Origin: Sabethes cyaneus
Taxonomy: Eukaryota > Arthropoda > Insecta > Diptera > Culicidae
Direction of reading: 5' to 3'
Length of the DNA stretch: 64,000 bases
NCBI RefSeq assembly: GCF_943734655.1
Contig: NC_071355.1
Coordinates: 71,119,449 to 71,183,448, forward strand
In this document: positions 1 through 10,997 of the stretch, one piece after another
How positions within the stretch are numbered: the stretch's first letter is position 1
Layout of the letters: every line of letters starts with the position of its first letter
Made by a program: the position numbers and the translations under genes
Notes under the pieces: generated by a model
Databases searched by the model: none
Seen by the model: only the letters and a program-made list of their open reading frames with translations
Told to the model about the DNA's origin: nothing

Positions 1-90
1 GCAAAAATGTTAACTTTAATAGATATTAGAGCTAGTTTAATGCAGGAATCTTTTATAATTTGTTTTCGTTACAGTACAGTTTCTCATAAA

Positions 91-672
91 ATGAGTAATG
101 TATTCGATGACGTGCATACTATCGAGCACATCGGAATGAAGACGGAAAATGACCTAAATGAACTACGAACGCTTGAAACCGAAACGCCCGAACAACCTTT
201 GGGGGCCCAAAGTTACCAATCGCCCGATCCGTCTCCCGGAACCGCAGATGAAAGGAAACCGAAAGCCGAAAGTCAAAACTGGCCACGGAAACGAAAACGC
301 GAAATTTACTACGATACTGAATTTGTTTGTACGCTATGCGTTCGGACTTTCGCACGGCAGGGAAGCCTAACTCAGCACATCCAAGCCGTTCATTCCGGTC
401 CACGGGAATTCCGGTGCGAGAAATGCGGCAAGCGGTTTCAGTTCCGGACAGAATTGCAAGCACACGAAAAACGAGCACACGAAGTCACGGAGAAGCCGTT
501 CAAGTGTGCGCATTGTCCAAAAACGTTCTTAAATGAGACTGGAGTGCGTCGACATTTTGCGAAACATCATGGTGAGGCCCCGTTTCAGTGTGATATTTGC
601 AACCATAAATTTGTAAGAAGGGATCACCTTTTGATGCATTCAACGAAATGCCCGCGACGTTCACGAAGATAG
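91..672 (+). CDS. C2H2 zinc-finger protein, shortened duplicate (copy 1)
   Basis: A 193-residue protein with four zinc fingers at its C-terminus, a probable nuclear DNA-binding protein. Fingers 1-3 are C2H2. Finger 4 ends in HSTKC, so its last ligand is Cys (C2HC). A basic patch PRKRKRE just before finger 1 could be a nuclear signal. The start is the ATG in AAAATGAGT, a good insect context, just after a splice acceptor TTCGTTACAG ending at 74, so an upstream leader exon is likely and lies outside the window. Relative to copy 2 (11014-12327) it lacks exactly 732 bp (244 codons) after LETET, which leaves the frame open. Residues differ from copy 2 mainly in finger 1 (helix RQGSLT versus RQANLT) and finger 3 (NETGVR versus YATSVR). 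It could be a functional short isoform-like paralogue or a decaying copy; the open frame favours the former. Confidence 0.75.
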   Translation: MSNVFDDVHTIEHIGMKTENDLNELRTLETETPEQPLGAQSYQSPDPSPGTADERKPKAESQNWPRKRKREIYYDTEFVCTLCVRTFARQGSLTQHIQAVHSGPREFRCEKCGKRFQFRTELQAHEKRAHEVTEKPFKCAHCPKTFLNETGVRRHFAKHHGEAPFQCDICNHKFVRRDHLLMHSTKCPRRSRR

Positions 673-961
673 AAAACGAGCGGTGAAACGAGCAAACCCG
701 ATCTGTTACGGACAACGCGACCTGCGGCATACTAATTGTTAATATACTTAGTTTTTATGTTTATATTAATCGGTCGATATTTAAGTTTTCAGACAAAAAA
801 TCTGTAGAAAACTTTTTGCCAATGATTTAGTAAAACTTTACAAATCGTACTGACTTTACAGTCAAATCAATAAGAAAAATCCAACTGTCATTCATTAGTC
901 TTTTTTCTGTGGTTTGGAAAAATTGTGCCCTATTAAATTAATACATAATTAGTAAAAGGCA
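673..961 (+). other. 3' flank/UTR shared with copy 2
   Basis: Nearly base-identical to 12328-12618 downstream of the second zinc-finger copy, including the stretch with ATTGTTAATATACTTA. The duplication therefore covers the 3' untranslated region and downstream DNA. No canonical AATAAA lies immediately after the stop. Confidence 0.6.
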
Positions 962-1770
962 AGTGCCAGACTTTGCTGAGGAAAAATCCGTAGTTTTACC
1001 ACCGAAGAAAGGGTTATACTTTCGTTTTAAAATAAATTTAATTGCAGTTTAATCAAATTTTAAATCCAATTTTAGTTCAAGAAAATTGTTGATTCGTTTC
1101 GCTGCAAAGTGTTAATTAATTTCGACTGCCTGTTTTTTTATATACTAGATTTTTTTTAACACACATGGTGTAATCACTCTTTACCACATTTGTTGTATAG
1201 GTATTGTTATTTGAAGGAAATTAGTACTCTTTTGAATTAGAAACATTTCACGTCGATTAGAGATTTGACTTATATTAACTAAGGACGCTTACTCTCGACT
1301 TTCGGTATGGTTCTTTCATCATTCGCCTTCCATCTATGCTCTTCGATCTTTCATTTTTATTCATGTAGTTTTTCAGTTTGGTGGCTCATGTTTGTTAACA
1401 TCTGTCTGTCTGGTATCTTTACATCATTTTTTTTCTTTCCAGCGACTTGTTGTTCTTTTTTTTTGTTTTTTTTTTGTTGCGTTTTGGTTGCTCTTCAATG
1501 CGTCTTTTGCCCTCGCTTGTAGTCTATTTTGGCATTTCTTATTTATTGTCATCGTCATTTTACTATGTCTCTTGACATTTTTGTCACTTTTCTAACGTTT
1601 CTAGGCGTCTTTTCGATGTACTTTTGTCCTTCTTCGTCTTTTATTTTCATAGGCTTTTCACTTTGTCATCTCTTTTTCGTCACCTATCCGTCATCTGTTC
1701 CTTGACTTTTCGCCGTCTCTTCGTCATCTATTTGCTGTCTTTTCGTTATTCTTTGGGGATCAATTGGGAT
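962..1770 (+). repeat. Type-B pyrimidine module, copy 1 (short)
   Basis: Begins at TGCCAGACTTTG, the point where the third copy at 53029 also begins, so the module is an independent repeat. An AT-rich lead (ATCCGTAGTTTTACC and onward) is followed from about 1300 by a T/C-rich tract of degenerate GTCGTCTTTTTGTCATC units. Homologous to 12619-14760 and to 53029-53216 plus 57469-59470. Open frames inside it are compositional artefacts. Confidence 0.6.
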
Positions 1771-2067
1771 CAATCGATAGGGCTCGACGAATTGAGCAAG
1801 GTCCGAGTGTGTATGTGTGTGCGCTGCTTTTTTTCTATCGCTCTTGTCTCAGAGATGACTGAACCAGTTCGTTTGTTATTACTTTTGTTTGAAAGGTATT
1901 TATGCTTAATATATCACTATATAATTACTTCGTGGTTCGACGTTTCGTTTAAAAGTTATAAGCAGAAATGTGAAAACTATGTGACACGTGTTTCTCCGGA
2001 GCAACGCAACCAATTTTAACGATCAATCGAAAGCTCTTGCTACTATTTCATTTTCATTTCATTTCCT
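1771..2067. repeat. Dispersed repeat fragment
   Basis: A non-coding stretch with a (GT)-rich start and phrases such as CAGAGATGACTGAACC and AAAAGTTATAAGCAG. These echo the order of phrases in 28060-28190 (GGAGATGGCTGGACCG, CAAAAGTTATG). No gene seen. Confidence 0.35.
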
Positions 2068-3230
2068 AGTACCTTACACACTATATTTTTTGCCTTATTT
2101 CAAATTTTTTTCTGGATAACGCGAAAGGCCAATCGAATCGGTTTTTCGCATTCAAAACAATGCATTTTATACTAATATTTACAGTTTTGTTTTCATAAAG
2201 AGACCTTTCCCCCACGGTTCTTTGAAGATAGTCATTCAAAAACAACATGAACTGCGCAACCATGGATTGGCGATGGGGGCCTATCCGAATTGAAGAATTC
2301 CAAAACGGCATGAAAGTATATTAAATTATCTCGTGTTTACCCATCCTTTTTCTATAATTCGAACGCATAACAAAATGGCGGACATTCAAACATAAAAGTA
2401 AAGTTTTTAGTCAAAAAAATTAACTTTAAACATTTCTAAAAATACCAAAATTGCAATATCGAAAAAGGATGGATCAAACACTAGATAATTTCTTTGGTTT
2501 TAAAACAAAAAAAAGATAGTTGAGAATTGCTTGGGCCGTTCTTGAGATATCTATGGTACCGACTTTCAAAACCTGGTTTCGAGAAAAACGGTGTTGAAGT
2601 TTTTATTCGCTGTGTAATCGCTCCAGACATGCGGGGTACAAATAGTTCCCAAGTAACAATTCTAAAGCCACTTGGTTTTACTTGAATTTTATAAAGGTTT
2701 TATTGCGGTATTACTCATTACCTCTGGGTTTATTGTGGTATTGCGCAATACCAAGAGGATACGAGTCCAAACACACTTATAGCTAGCTAGAAAACCATTA
2801 TAAAACTGCTAATAAAGCAAATTTATTGTGGTTGCTTATATCACCACGTTAAAACTTGTTGGCTGCACCACGTCTCTCATAAACTTACCATAAGTGTGGC
2901 GTGGCAATACAAAATGGCGCACCAATCAAAATTGATCTCATCGCGGTTACTTGTCATACCGCAATAAATCTGTTAGTTTTATAGAGCTATTAAAACGGTA
3001 ACACCCTAACCAAACAGTTTTTTTGCTGCTATTATGAAGAATACCAAAGTTCAACACCAAAATCATTTTTTTATGCGAAGCCATATTGCCATATTCCAGT
3101 ATTTTGTTTTAGTTCGCAAACAACAATTCATCAAAGCAAAGTATTTTGCAGAAAGAAGGTTATTATTTATTTATTTATTTATTTATTTATTATTATTACT
3201 TCATCTGACTAGAGTCTACATGAATGGTTT

Positions 3231-4487
3231 CTATAAAACATTGGTGCTTCTTAACCTTTGTACAAATTTATACGATGGCTCGTCGAAATTAAACAATTCT
3301 TCCACTTTAGAAAATGTTCTAACACATGCAGTGACGGGTTCATTACATCCAAAGACGGTACGGTGGAATGGAGTTTGCAGTAAGCCAGTGGAACGTAGAG
3401 TCCGTTGCGAAGCACGAAAGTCCAATAGAGATAAAAGTCTGGGGGAATCAATTTCACCGTTGATGACTTTGGCCACGAATACTGCCTGGTGCGTTTTTCG
3501 TCGATAATCTAGCGAGTCTAGATCAAGTAGCCGGCAGCGATCAGAATACGGTGGGAGAATCTCGGGATGACGCCATGGTAGATGTCGCAGGGCAAGCCGA
3601 ATGAATTTCCTTTGTACTCGTTCGATGCGCAGGTTCCATGTTAACTGCTGAGGACACCATACAATACTACAGTTTTCAAACAGTGGCCGAACCAGAGCAC
3701 AATACAAGGATTTCAGGCAATGCGGATCATTGAAATTTCGTCCAATTTTAGAAATGAATCCCAGTTGACGCATTGCCTTCGAAATAATCGATTCACGGTG
3801 TAGGTCGAATGTTAGCTTAGTATCAAGTAGCACGCCAAGGTCGCTAACGTGGTCTACTCTGCGCAGCTCAGACCCCTCAATCTGATAGTTAAATAGAATC
3901 GGACTTTTAATACGGTAAAAACTTATCACTTCACATTTTGCCACACTTAGTGTGAGCCAGTTTCGTTTACACCAATCAACAAATGTATCGAGTAATTCTT
4001 GCAGGCGGCGACAATCATCAGTTTTTCCAATAGGTAGAAATAATTTCAAGTCATCAGCGTACACAAGTCTGCATCCGATGTCCAATAGCAACGTGACGTC
4101 GTTGAAAAACAGTGAAAAAAGTAGTGGTCCCATATTACTACCTTGCGGAACACCCGAGGTATTAGTAAATTGCGCAGAAATACACGTGCCAAGCTTCACG
4201 CGCAATACCCTGTCACGCAAGTACGAGCTGAGCCATTGCACTAGCTGTTGGGATGCACCGAGTCGAAAAAGTTTCCGCAATAATATTGAATGGTCGATCC
4301 GATCAAAAGCTGCCTTCAAGTCCGTGTAGATTGCGTCCACTTGCTTCTTATTTTCTATTTGCGAGATACAGGTAGAGGTAAACTCCATTAAATTCGTACA
4401 AACGGAGCGACCAGGCATGAAGCCGTGTTGAGCTGAAGATATGTAGTTTTTTGTACGAGACAACATCATACTGCTAACAATTATCAA
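3231..4487 (-). pseudogene. 5'-truncated CR1/Jockey-type LINE reverse transcriptase
   Basis: A 418-codon open frame on the minus strand covers most of a LINE reverse transcriptase. Visible motifs in order are YTDLKAAFDRIDHS (first catalytic Asp region), SGVPQGSNMGPLLFSLFFND, YADDLKLF (catalytic pair) and LTLSVAKCEV, followed by a C-terminal region with LRIERVQRKFIRLAL. The endonuclease and the N-terminal RT are missing. The 3' end on the minus strand runs into a (TAAA)n tail seen as (TTTA)n at 3162-3190, the usual tail of these elements. The element is nested in the TIR element 2648-5148. It has no internal stop, so the insertion is fairly recent, but it is dead on arrival by 5' truncation. 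Confidence 0.85.
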
Positions 4488-4825
4488 TCGGTTTTGCTGT
4501 CAGAGGAAGCAACTAAAATGATTTTGCTAGAAATTGAGATTGACTAACTGAATATTTTCAATTTGGTAAAACAACCAGTTTTCGAAAATTGCAAAATTTC
4601 AGTGGCGCGCTGATTTTATCGACCTATCATATCAAAATGCACGATCAAATTAAATGCGCACATCGTGCAAGCCAACGAAATTGCTTAAAATTTAATAAAT
4701 ATTCTATGGAATATTTTATTCTGGTCGCTATAAACCAAATCGTTCAGCATGATCTGTCAGTAAAACTAAAACTTTTCGGCTCACGGATTTATTTTCAAGT
4801 TGATAAAGCTAGCGAACTTATCTGG

Positions 4826-4876
4826 CGAAAAGCGAAAAGCAAAAAGCGAAAAGCGAAAAGCAAAAAGCGAAAAGCT
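4826..4876 (+). repeat. Short GCGAAAAGCAAAAA tandem repeat
   Basis: Several copies of GCGAAAAGC/GCAAAAAGC in a row inside the 2648-5148 element. It gives a lysine-rich nonsense frame. Confidence 0.7.
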
Positions 4877-5300
4877 TTTTTAAATTATGGCGATGGCTGT
4901 CAAGCAGCGAAAGCTTGATCGGTTTTATTGCTGCTTTTAGCAGAGCGTGATACGACTACTTGAGTTTATAACCTGATTCTTATAGCGGTTTTGAAAACAT
5001 TCTGAGGAGTGGGCCACTTGGTCAGAAAGCAGTTTTATAGCGGTCATCAGAAAGTTCTGGTGGAGCTCATAGTTTTATTAGCGGTTTTATGAAATTGGTC
5101 ATGAAAACCACTATACGAACGTAATAAAACTTGGAATTGTTACTTGGGGTTGTAACTCTGTAAATTTTTAGAATTCATCCAAACGGCTTCAAACACATGT
5201 GCTTTAAAATGCTGTATCTCGGGATCGGCAAAGAATACCTCGGGGCGAAGGGTGTTCTTATGTAAAAAAATCTGCGGAACAAGATGAAATTAAAATTTTT

Positions 5301-6240
5301 GAGATAAAATTGTCTTCATTGAGAGAAAAATGTAAATTTAGTTTTCAAATTAAGTTTAAAAATGTTTGGCAGCACGGGTGCTCAAAAATACTTTTTTCGA
5401 ATTCGTTGGAAGATTTCCTTTGAAAATGTGAAAATAATATCTTTCTAAACTTAATATTTCCGGAGATATAAGCAAAATAAAAAAGAGGTTTTGACAAAAT
5501 CGGGTATTTTCCTTTAAAATAGAGGTGCTCCCATTAATCGAGGGAATGTTCGATCCGTACCAACTTTTAGATTTTTACTTTCTGACTGAAAACGAACAAT
5601 CTGACAAAATTTGGTTGAAATCCGTGAAGGTCGATTACACGTTTGAACTTTTTCTCAGCCACTTAGCACGGAATGACCCATTTTCTAAGATCACCAAAAA
5701 CTACTCGCAGGCTAGATAGTGAAAGATCATCCAAAAGTTTTGAAGGATTTCGTTCTCGACGACGGACGACGAAAGCTACTTCCCTCTTTCGAAGACGCAC
5801 ATTGCCGGAATTGATCGATACTATCATGCGGATAGTTCTATTACATTTCTAAGCATGAAATACAACTTTGAACATAAGTTTGAACAAAAAGTGATGCTGT
5901 ACGTTGCCATTTTTAAGAAAGGTATTTCTAAGCCATGCATGGTTCAAGCTCTCTAGTTGGATATCATTCAAGACTAGTAGAGCCCAAATCTTACGATTCG
6001 GAAAATATAAATGTCTGTTCAGAAAACCGCGGATACATTCCATTGACCAGTGTGCGAAGATGTTTAATCTTTGTATTAGTTCTTTGAGTTCCTATATTGC
6101 ATAATATAGCTTTAAGATGTTGTACATAAAGGAATCATAGCCGGAAACTAAAACAAATAGTTTTCATGCTCGCATTGGATTTTATTTAACTGAATAAAAA
6201 TATTATCTCCACTGTGCTGATTCTATTATACGCATTCAAA
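5301..6240. other. Intergenic DNA, nothing recognised
   Basis: AT-rich sequence with only frames under 70 codons and no recognisable motif. A frame at 5525-5719 was inspected and not identified. Confidence 0.4.
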
Positions 6241-6245
6241 GTTTT

Positions 6246-6586
6246 TTGCGTCGAGTCGAGTCGAACAGTCGAGTCAAGCAGTCAAATCAAGCAGTTCAGT
6301 CGAGCTGTCGAGTCGAGCAGTTGAATCGAGTAGTCTAGTCGAGCAGTTGAATTGAGCAATTGAGTCGAGCAGTCGAATCGAACAGTTTAGTCAAGCTGCC
6401 TAGTCGAGCAGTCGAGTCGAGCAGTTGAATCGAGTAGTCTAGTCGAGCAGTTGAATTGAGCAATTGAGTCGAGCAGTCGAATCGAACAGTTTAGTCGAGC
6501 AGTCGGGTCAAGTGGTTCTGTCGAGCAGTTGAATCGAGCAATAAAGTCGAGCAGTTGAGTCGTGTAGTCCTGTCGAGCAGTCGAAT
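6246..6586. repeat. GTCGAGCAGT minisatellite with 104-bp higher-order repeat
   Basis: A tandem array of a degenerate ~10-bp unit (GTCGAGCAGT / TGAATCGAGC). A longer block starting GAGCAGTTGAATCGAGTAGT occurs at 6315 and again at 6419, so about 104 bp were duplicated as a unit. The array is open on the minus strand (6387-6638), but the product is merely the repeat translated. Confidence 0.85.
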
Positions 6587-8090
6587 CGTAGAGAGGATAC
6601 AATTTTGCTGGTTTAACGGGATAATAATGACTGCGCAACTTTCACCAACTCCCCTATATATCAGGTGACGATTATTGCTCCCTCAACAGTGTGTTACAGA
6701 GTGTTACAGTTTTGCTTTCAATGTCAGTCGAATTAGATTTAATTCGATTTCGAGAGCTCTTGTTTTTACTTAATTCTGCGTTGTGAATTGTGATCCGCGT
6801 AGCAAAAGGATAGGTTTATGTGACGGCAAACGTCCACCATATTCTGTTTTGTGTGTTTTTTTAGTGTTTAGTACGCAAAATATCAGTTTTCTAATAGGTA
6901 ATTTCTATACGAACCTTTTTCATATGATAGGTAAACGTAATGCTCAATAGAATACCTAGACAGAACGTTGTTGATTGTTTGTTTTTTTTACGTATGTGTT
7001 CATCAAAGGCACTAATCACTCTTTTTTGATTGATTTCTTATACTCGTGAGAAGAATGTGAAGAATTTGGATTACCTTCCGAAAATGCAAATATGCGCATC
7101 TTTTTGCATCATTAGGATCATTAGGGTAATGTAAAGTTTAGCTTTTTTTTCAAATGCATCCAAGAAAATATAAGGTCTATTAAAAAGTAACTATCACGTT
7201 TATCAATTGATTTCTTTTGAGATTAGTTTGGGATGTTGCTAATGGAAATATTTTTTTAATATTGTGTAATTTTATAATTCAATATTACATAATTTATTGA
7301 ATATGCATTCTAACGTTAAACGTCTTTAGAGATAAGTGTCTTTAGAGAAAATGGGTATTTTAATAAATTTTCTCAGACATCGCCAATTTCAAAATTTCAT
7401 GCAAAAAACAGTTCTTATCAATCTAATATAAATCTAGAATACTTTGTTTTACTATGAGAAAATTTGCTTCAAAAATTTTCATAAGAAGTTGTGTCTGTTT
7501 CGAACGTGATGAAGTAAACCGGAGACAAGACACGCATTTGTCCAATTAGTGAACAAATAATGGATTTAAAAGGAAAAGTGTCATCTTCCTCACTTTTCGG
7601 GATCCATAAGACACTCATGTGAGAAATATTAGGAAAAATAGCATGAAAAATAATTCTAGAATGTTTCAAATATTATACAAAAATGACACAGTGATTCTGG
7701 ATCTGGACCATATTTTGAACCTGAACCATGAACCATATTTTGTTTTATTAAATTTTGTTCCAGATTTTTGAAAAGTTTCGGACTAGATTGTGGACTATCT
7801 GAACCACCTTTTTATAAGATTTTAGGCCCACTATTTTGCCTGGTTCCAGAGCCGAGGTGTGACATTGTAGCGGCCCTGGCCAATGTCCAATTTGACGCAC
7901 CCTTGTTTCTTAAATCAATGTTACTTCGAGGCTTATTGTCTCTTTACGTTCTGTTTTCCCATTCTGTCATGGTTTTTCTTTTCATCGAGCCAGCTTTTCT
8001 TCTCTTTCTCTCCCGCGTTTTCCCTCTTTTTCTATGCCGTTTGTCACATGTTTGCTCTTTTATGTAATTTTTTTAGCAGCAGCATTAATT
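6587..8090. other. Intergenic DNA, no gene recognised
   Basis: AT-rich, with no frame above 100 codons and no protein motif. The segment ends at the first AATTTCAAGTCC-type array. Confidence 0.4.
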
Positions 8091-8285
8091 ACTGGATTTG
8101 CAATCGGATTTCAATTCAAATTGTATTTGAAATCAGAGTTAAAAATCAAGTTAAAATTGAGCTTAAAATTGGAAATTAGAATTGAATTCAGACGATTAGG
8201 ACTAATGTGAACTTGAAGTTTTACATCAAACCGGACATGGACACGAAATTAGACACGAGGTTTTATATGAAATTAGAATTAGATA
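8091..8285. repeat. Degenerate 12-bp array (AATTGAACTTGA type)
   Basis: Successive units such as AAATTGAGCTTA, AAATTGGAAATTAG, GAACTTGAAGTT and GGACATGGACACG follow the same 12-bp scheme seen inverted elsewhere as AATTTCAAGTCC. It lies directly before the pyrimidine tract. Confidence 0.55.
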
Positions 8286-10002
8286 TTTTGCTTATTTTCA
8301 TACATTTTACCTTTTACCTTTTTCTGTTCAGTTTCTTCTCTTTTCCTGTTTAGTTTTTTTCACTTTTTGTTCTGTATTGTCTCCTTTTCTATAAAGATTT
8401 TTTTTGGATTTCGCTCGAACTTTTCTTCTTTTTTCTTCTGTTTTTCCTCTTTTGCTATCATTTGTTTCCGGTTCGATGTCTTCTATTTAATTGTTCCGTT
8501 TTGTTTGCTTCCTGTCTCATTTTGCTCACTTTGACTCCTGTATTTTCTCTTTTTTCACTCATTTTTTATTTTTTCGCATTTTTCGTTGTTTTTTTCTTTT
8601 TCTTGTCCAGATTTCGTCCGTTTTGAATTCTTTTTATCTTATTTTCTTCTCGTTTCTCGTCTTTTTCCTGACCCATTTTCCTGACTCCATTTTATTTGAC
8701 TTCTGTTATGCGTGTTTTTCCTCCGTTCTCCTCTTTTGTCCCTTAATTTCTCCGCTTTGTATGTCCCGTATTCCTTTTTGGTCTCGTTTTCTCGCCATTT
8801 CTCTCACTTTTTTTATTCCGCCTGTATCATCGTTCTCTGTTGAGTTTCTTTTTTCCTGCTCTTCTTGTCAGTCCCAGTCCAAGTTTTCTAGTTTTTCTGT
8901 TTTCTGTTCCGTTTTTCATCGTTTCTCTTTTCCTCGTTTTCAAGCTAGTTTTCCCTCTTTTCGTTATTTGCTGTTTTTTGTCCCGTATCATCTTTTTACT
9001 TTTATTGTTCTTTTTTCCCTGTTTTCGGCATTTTTCACTTTTGACTTTTTTATTCCATTTTTGGTTTGTTCGCTTCTTTTCCTCAATATGTTCTACTGTG
9101 AGCCTTATGATTTGATTTTGTTTGTTTGTCTTATTTGTCCTGCTTTTCTGGCCCATTGCTTTTCTTTTATCCCGTTTTTACGTTTTCTGTCGCGTTTTAC
9201 CTCAGATTCTGTTCTCGCTACTTCATTTTCCTGCTCCTGTAGCTACTCTTTTTCTTTGCTCCCTTTTATGATCCGCTTTTTCTCCTATATTGTTGCGTTT
9301 GTCCTTAATTTCTTTCCCGTTTCCCTCGTTTTCTGTATTGTTTTTCTGCATTCGTTGTAGTTTTTTTTTCTTTTCTCTTCTGTTCTCCCTTTTTCCGTTC
9401 AGCTAACTCTTGTTTACCTCGTTTGTAGGCCCGATTTTCCCCTTGTTCTGTCTGTTTTTTTTTATTATTTTCAGTCCTGTTTCATCTTTTTGCTTTTATT
9501 TTTTTTAGGTTCAGCATTTTTTCACATTTTAGCTCTCCTTTTCATTATCATTTTTCGTTTTCGTCTGTACGGTTCTTACTTCTAGCATGTCCTACAGTGT
9601 GCCCTCTGTTTCCATTTTGTTTCTATTTTGCCCAACTTTTCCTCCTTTTCTGGCCCGTTATGTTTTTCTTCTATCCCATTTCTATTTGTTTCGTTTTCTA
9701 TCGCTTTTTACGTAATTTTATCGTTCTCTTTACTTAATTTTCCTGCTCCTGTAGTGACTCTTTTTCTTTTCTTCCTTTTATGTACAACTTTTTCTTCTTT
9801 TCTGGCCTGTTTACTTACTCTCAATTTCTTTCCCATTTTCCCCGATTACTTTATCTTTTTCTCTGTAGTTTTTCTTTTTCTACTCTTCCGTTCTGTCGTC
9901 CAGTTTATTCTTTTTTGCCTCGATTTTGCTCTTTTTCTCTCCAAATTTTCCTCTTTATCACATTTTTCTCTTTTCTATGTCCCGTTTTACATCACAGTGT
10001 AT
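8286..10002 (+). repeat. Type-A pyrimidine tract, 1.7 kb
   Basis: A long T/C-dominated tract of degenerate TTTTCTGTTCCGTTTTT-like units with G and A confined to a few unit positions. The long frame 8491-9360 encodes only Phe/Leu/Ser/Cys-rich sequence and is a by-product of composition. Related tracts are 47490-48400 and, reversed, 25240-26405, 26690-27130 and 46870-47275. Confidence 0.75.
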
Positions 10003-10096
10003 AGACCAAAACTCGTGATTTTAGCCATGACCTTGAGATGCGGTCAGGCATATATTAATATTTTTTTGAAACGATGGTTCTACAATTGATGAAGGG
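10003..10096 (+). repeat. Conserved box ending the type-A module
   Basis: Contains CTTGAGATGCGGTCAGGCAT, ATATTTTTTTGAAACGATGG and ACAATTGATGAAGGGACGG. The same box follows the reversed tract at 26580-26690, occurs in part at 18190-18260, and forms both arms of the hairpin at 26418-26612. Confidence 0.7.
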
Positions 10097-10097
10097 A

Positions 10098-10290
10098 CGG
10101 CAAGGGAGCCTCTGTGGTTCATAGGTAGACGGGTAGCAGCGAGCCACATGCCCTGAAGGATGTTCTGGGTTCGAATCCGGTTATAATCTCAGAGTATTGC
10201 TTGGTTCGACCCATGCACCTTCCAGCATTGGACAAAAGGTAGGAGTCACAACGACAACTTGTTAAGCGTAGCTACCTATTACCCCCCTTT
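10098..10290 (+). mobile_element. tRNA-derived SINE
   Basis: The sequence opens like a degenerate tRNA head and has an exact polymerase III box B, GGTTCGAATCC (10168-10178). An upstream TGGTTCATAGG region is in the box A position. The body after the head is not tRNA-like, so this is a SINE and not a tRNA gene. Confidence 0.6.
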
Positions 10291-10299
10291 TTTTCCACT

Positions 10300-10411
10300 T
10301 TCTTCTTGTTTGAATGTTTGTATGTTTGTATGTTTGTATGTTCCACCATAACTCCAGAACGCCTCGACCGATTTCCACACATATTCCTTGATATCAACAC
10401 TGAGGGGTTGA

Positions 10412-10442
<31 letters not shown>

Positions 10443-10545
10443 TATTCTTGATTATCTTTTCTTTATCATCTTGTCTTTACCTTTCACCTTTCACCTACGA
10501 CTTGCAGGCTTCATCAGTGTCTGTTTTCGAACCAAATAAGCCAAA
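10300..10545 (+). repeat. Repeat with GTATGTTT and (ATC)n microsatellites
   Basis: GTATGTTT repeats at 10313-10342, a (ATC)10 run at 10413-10442, and the phrase TGCAGGCTTCATCAGTGTCT near 10510. That phrase also occurs inverted inside the hairpin at 28911-29033. Confidence 0.55.
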
Positions 10546-10924
10546 GCACAGTTCACAGTTCCTATAATAACTGTAGCTTAAGATTACATTTTTGTATCCT
10601 ATTAGGACCTTTTATTGTTGTTTTGTTATTGCGTCAATTCTTCTTAATTTTCCTTTCATTTTAGATACCGTTCTGTGCTATTTTAATTGCATGTTTGTAT
10701 CTTTTATCATTTTGATGCTCTTTTTTTGTGTTCGTACACTCAATTTATTATTCGAAATAGGTTCTGATTTCTGTGGAAATGCAAGTAAACTCTCTCAATA
10801 TTATCTGTGATTTTTGTGTGTTCTCATTAAAAACATTTGGTCTACTATGGATTTTTAAAACAAGCGACGGGCAAGCAAATGGATAAAACCACTTTGCAAT
10901 TAGCTACATACAAATTGCCAAAGG
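10546..10924. other. Upstream flank of zinc-finger copy 2
   Basis: AT-rich DNA. The part from 10925 on is identical to the left edge of the window, so the duplication border lies at or before this point. No donor site or leader exon could be placed with confidence. Confidence 0.35.
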
Positions 10925-10979
10925 CAAAAATGTTAACTTTAATAGATATTAGAGCTAGTTTAATGCAGGAATCTTTTAT

Positions 10980-10997
10980 AATTTGTTTTCGTTACAG
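10980..10997 (+). other. Splice acceptor of zinc-finger copy 2
   Basis: TTTGTTTTCGTTACAG is a good acceptor directly upstream of the start codon (11014). The identical site ends at 74 in copy 1. It implies a non-coding 5' exon upstream. Confidence 0.5.

Larger units (their letters stand above)
2648..5148. mobile_element. TIR element with CCCAAGTAACAATTC ends, 3-bp TSD
   Basis: The left end CCCAAGTAACAATTC and the right end GAATTGTTACTTGGG are perfect inverted repeats. The bases GTT flank both ends (2645-2647, 5149-5151). Removing the element restores AAATAGTTGTAAC, matching AAATAGCTGTAAC in the empty paralogue near 41785. Subterminal DNA holds repeated TTTATTGCGGTATTAC-like phrases on the left and TTTATAGCGGT phrases on the right. 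No transposase is visible, and the only coding sequence is a nested LINE. The superfamily is uncertain: a 3-bp TSD would fit PIF/Harbinger, but the ends are not diagnostic. Confidence 0.75.
2068..5300. repeat. Interrupted copy of the CATAGTACC MITE family
   Basis: 2068-2647 plus 5149-5300 aligns with the intact copy at 41195-41917: TAGTACCTTACACAC, TTTTTTGCC, GATAACGCGA, GCATTTTATACTAATATTT and GTACAAATAG occur in the same order. The 2.5-kb element at 2648-5148 splits it at the GTACAAATAG/TGTAACT point, which is uninterrupted at 41779 and so gives a ready-made empty site. Confidence 0.75.

Noticed and set aside
6387..6638. 83-codon frame on the minus strand
   Set aside because: It is the GTCGAGCAGT minisatellite translated, with repeating STARLDCST wording.
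6650..6690. Core promoter (TATATAT followed ~30 bp later by TCAACAGT)
   Set aside because: AT-rich surroundings make a chance TATA likely, the initiator is poor and no linked exon could be identified.
8491..9360. 289-codon open frame, membrane-protein-like
   Set aside because: Composed almost only of Phe, Leu, Ser and Cys because it lies in a pyrimidine tract. The same applies to 13590-14219, 25950-26408, 47531-48277, 57793-58455 and 58470-59109.
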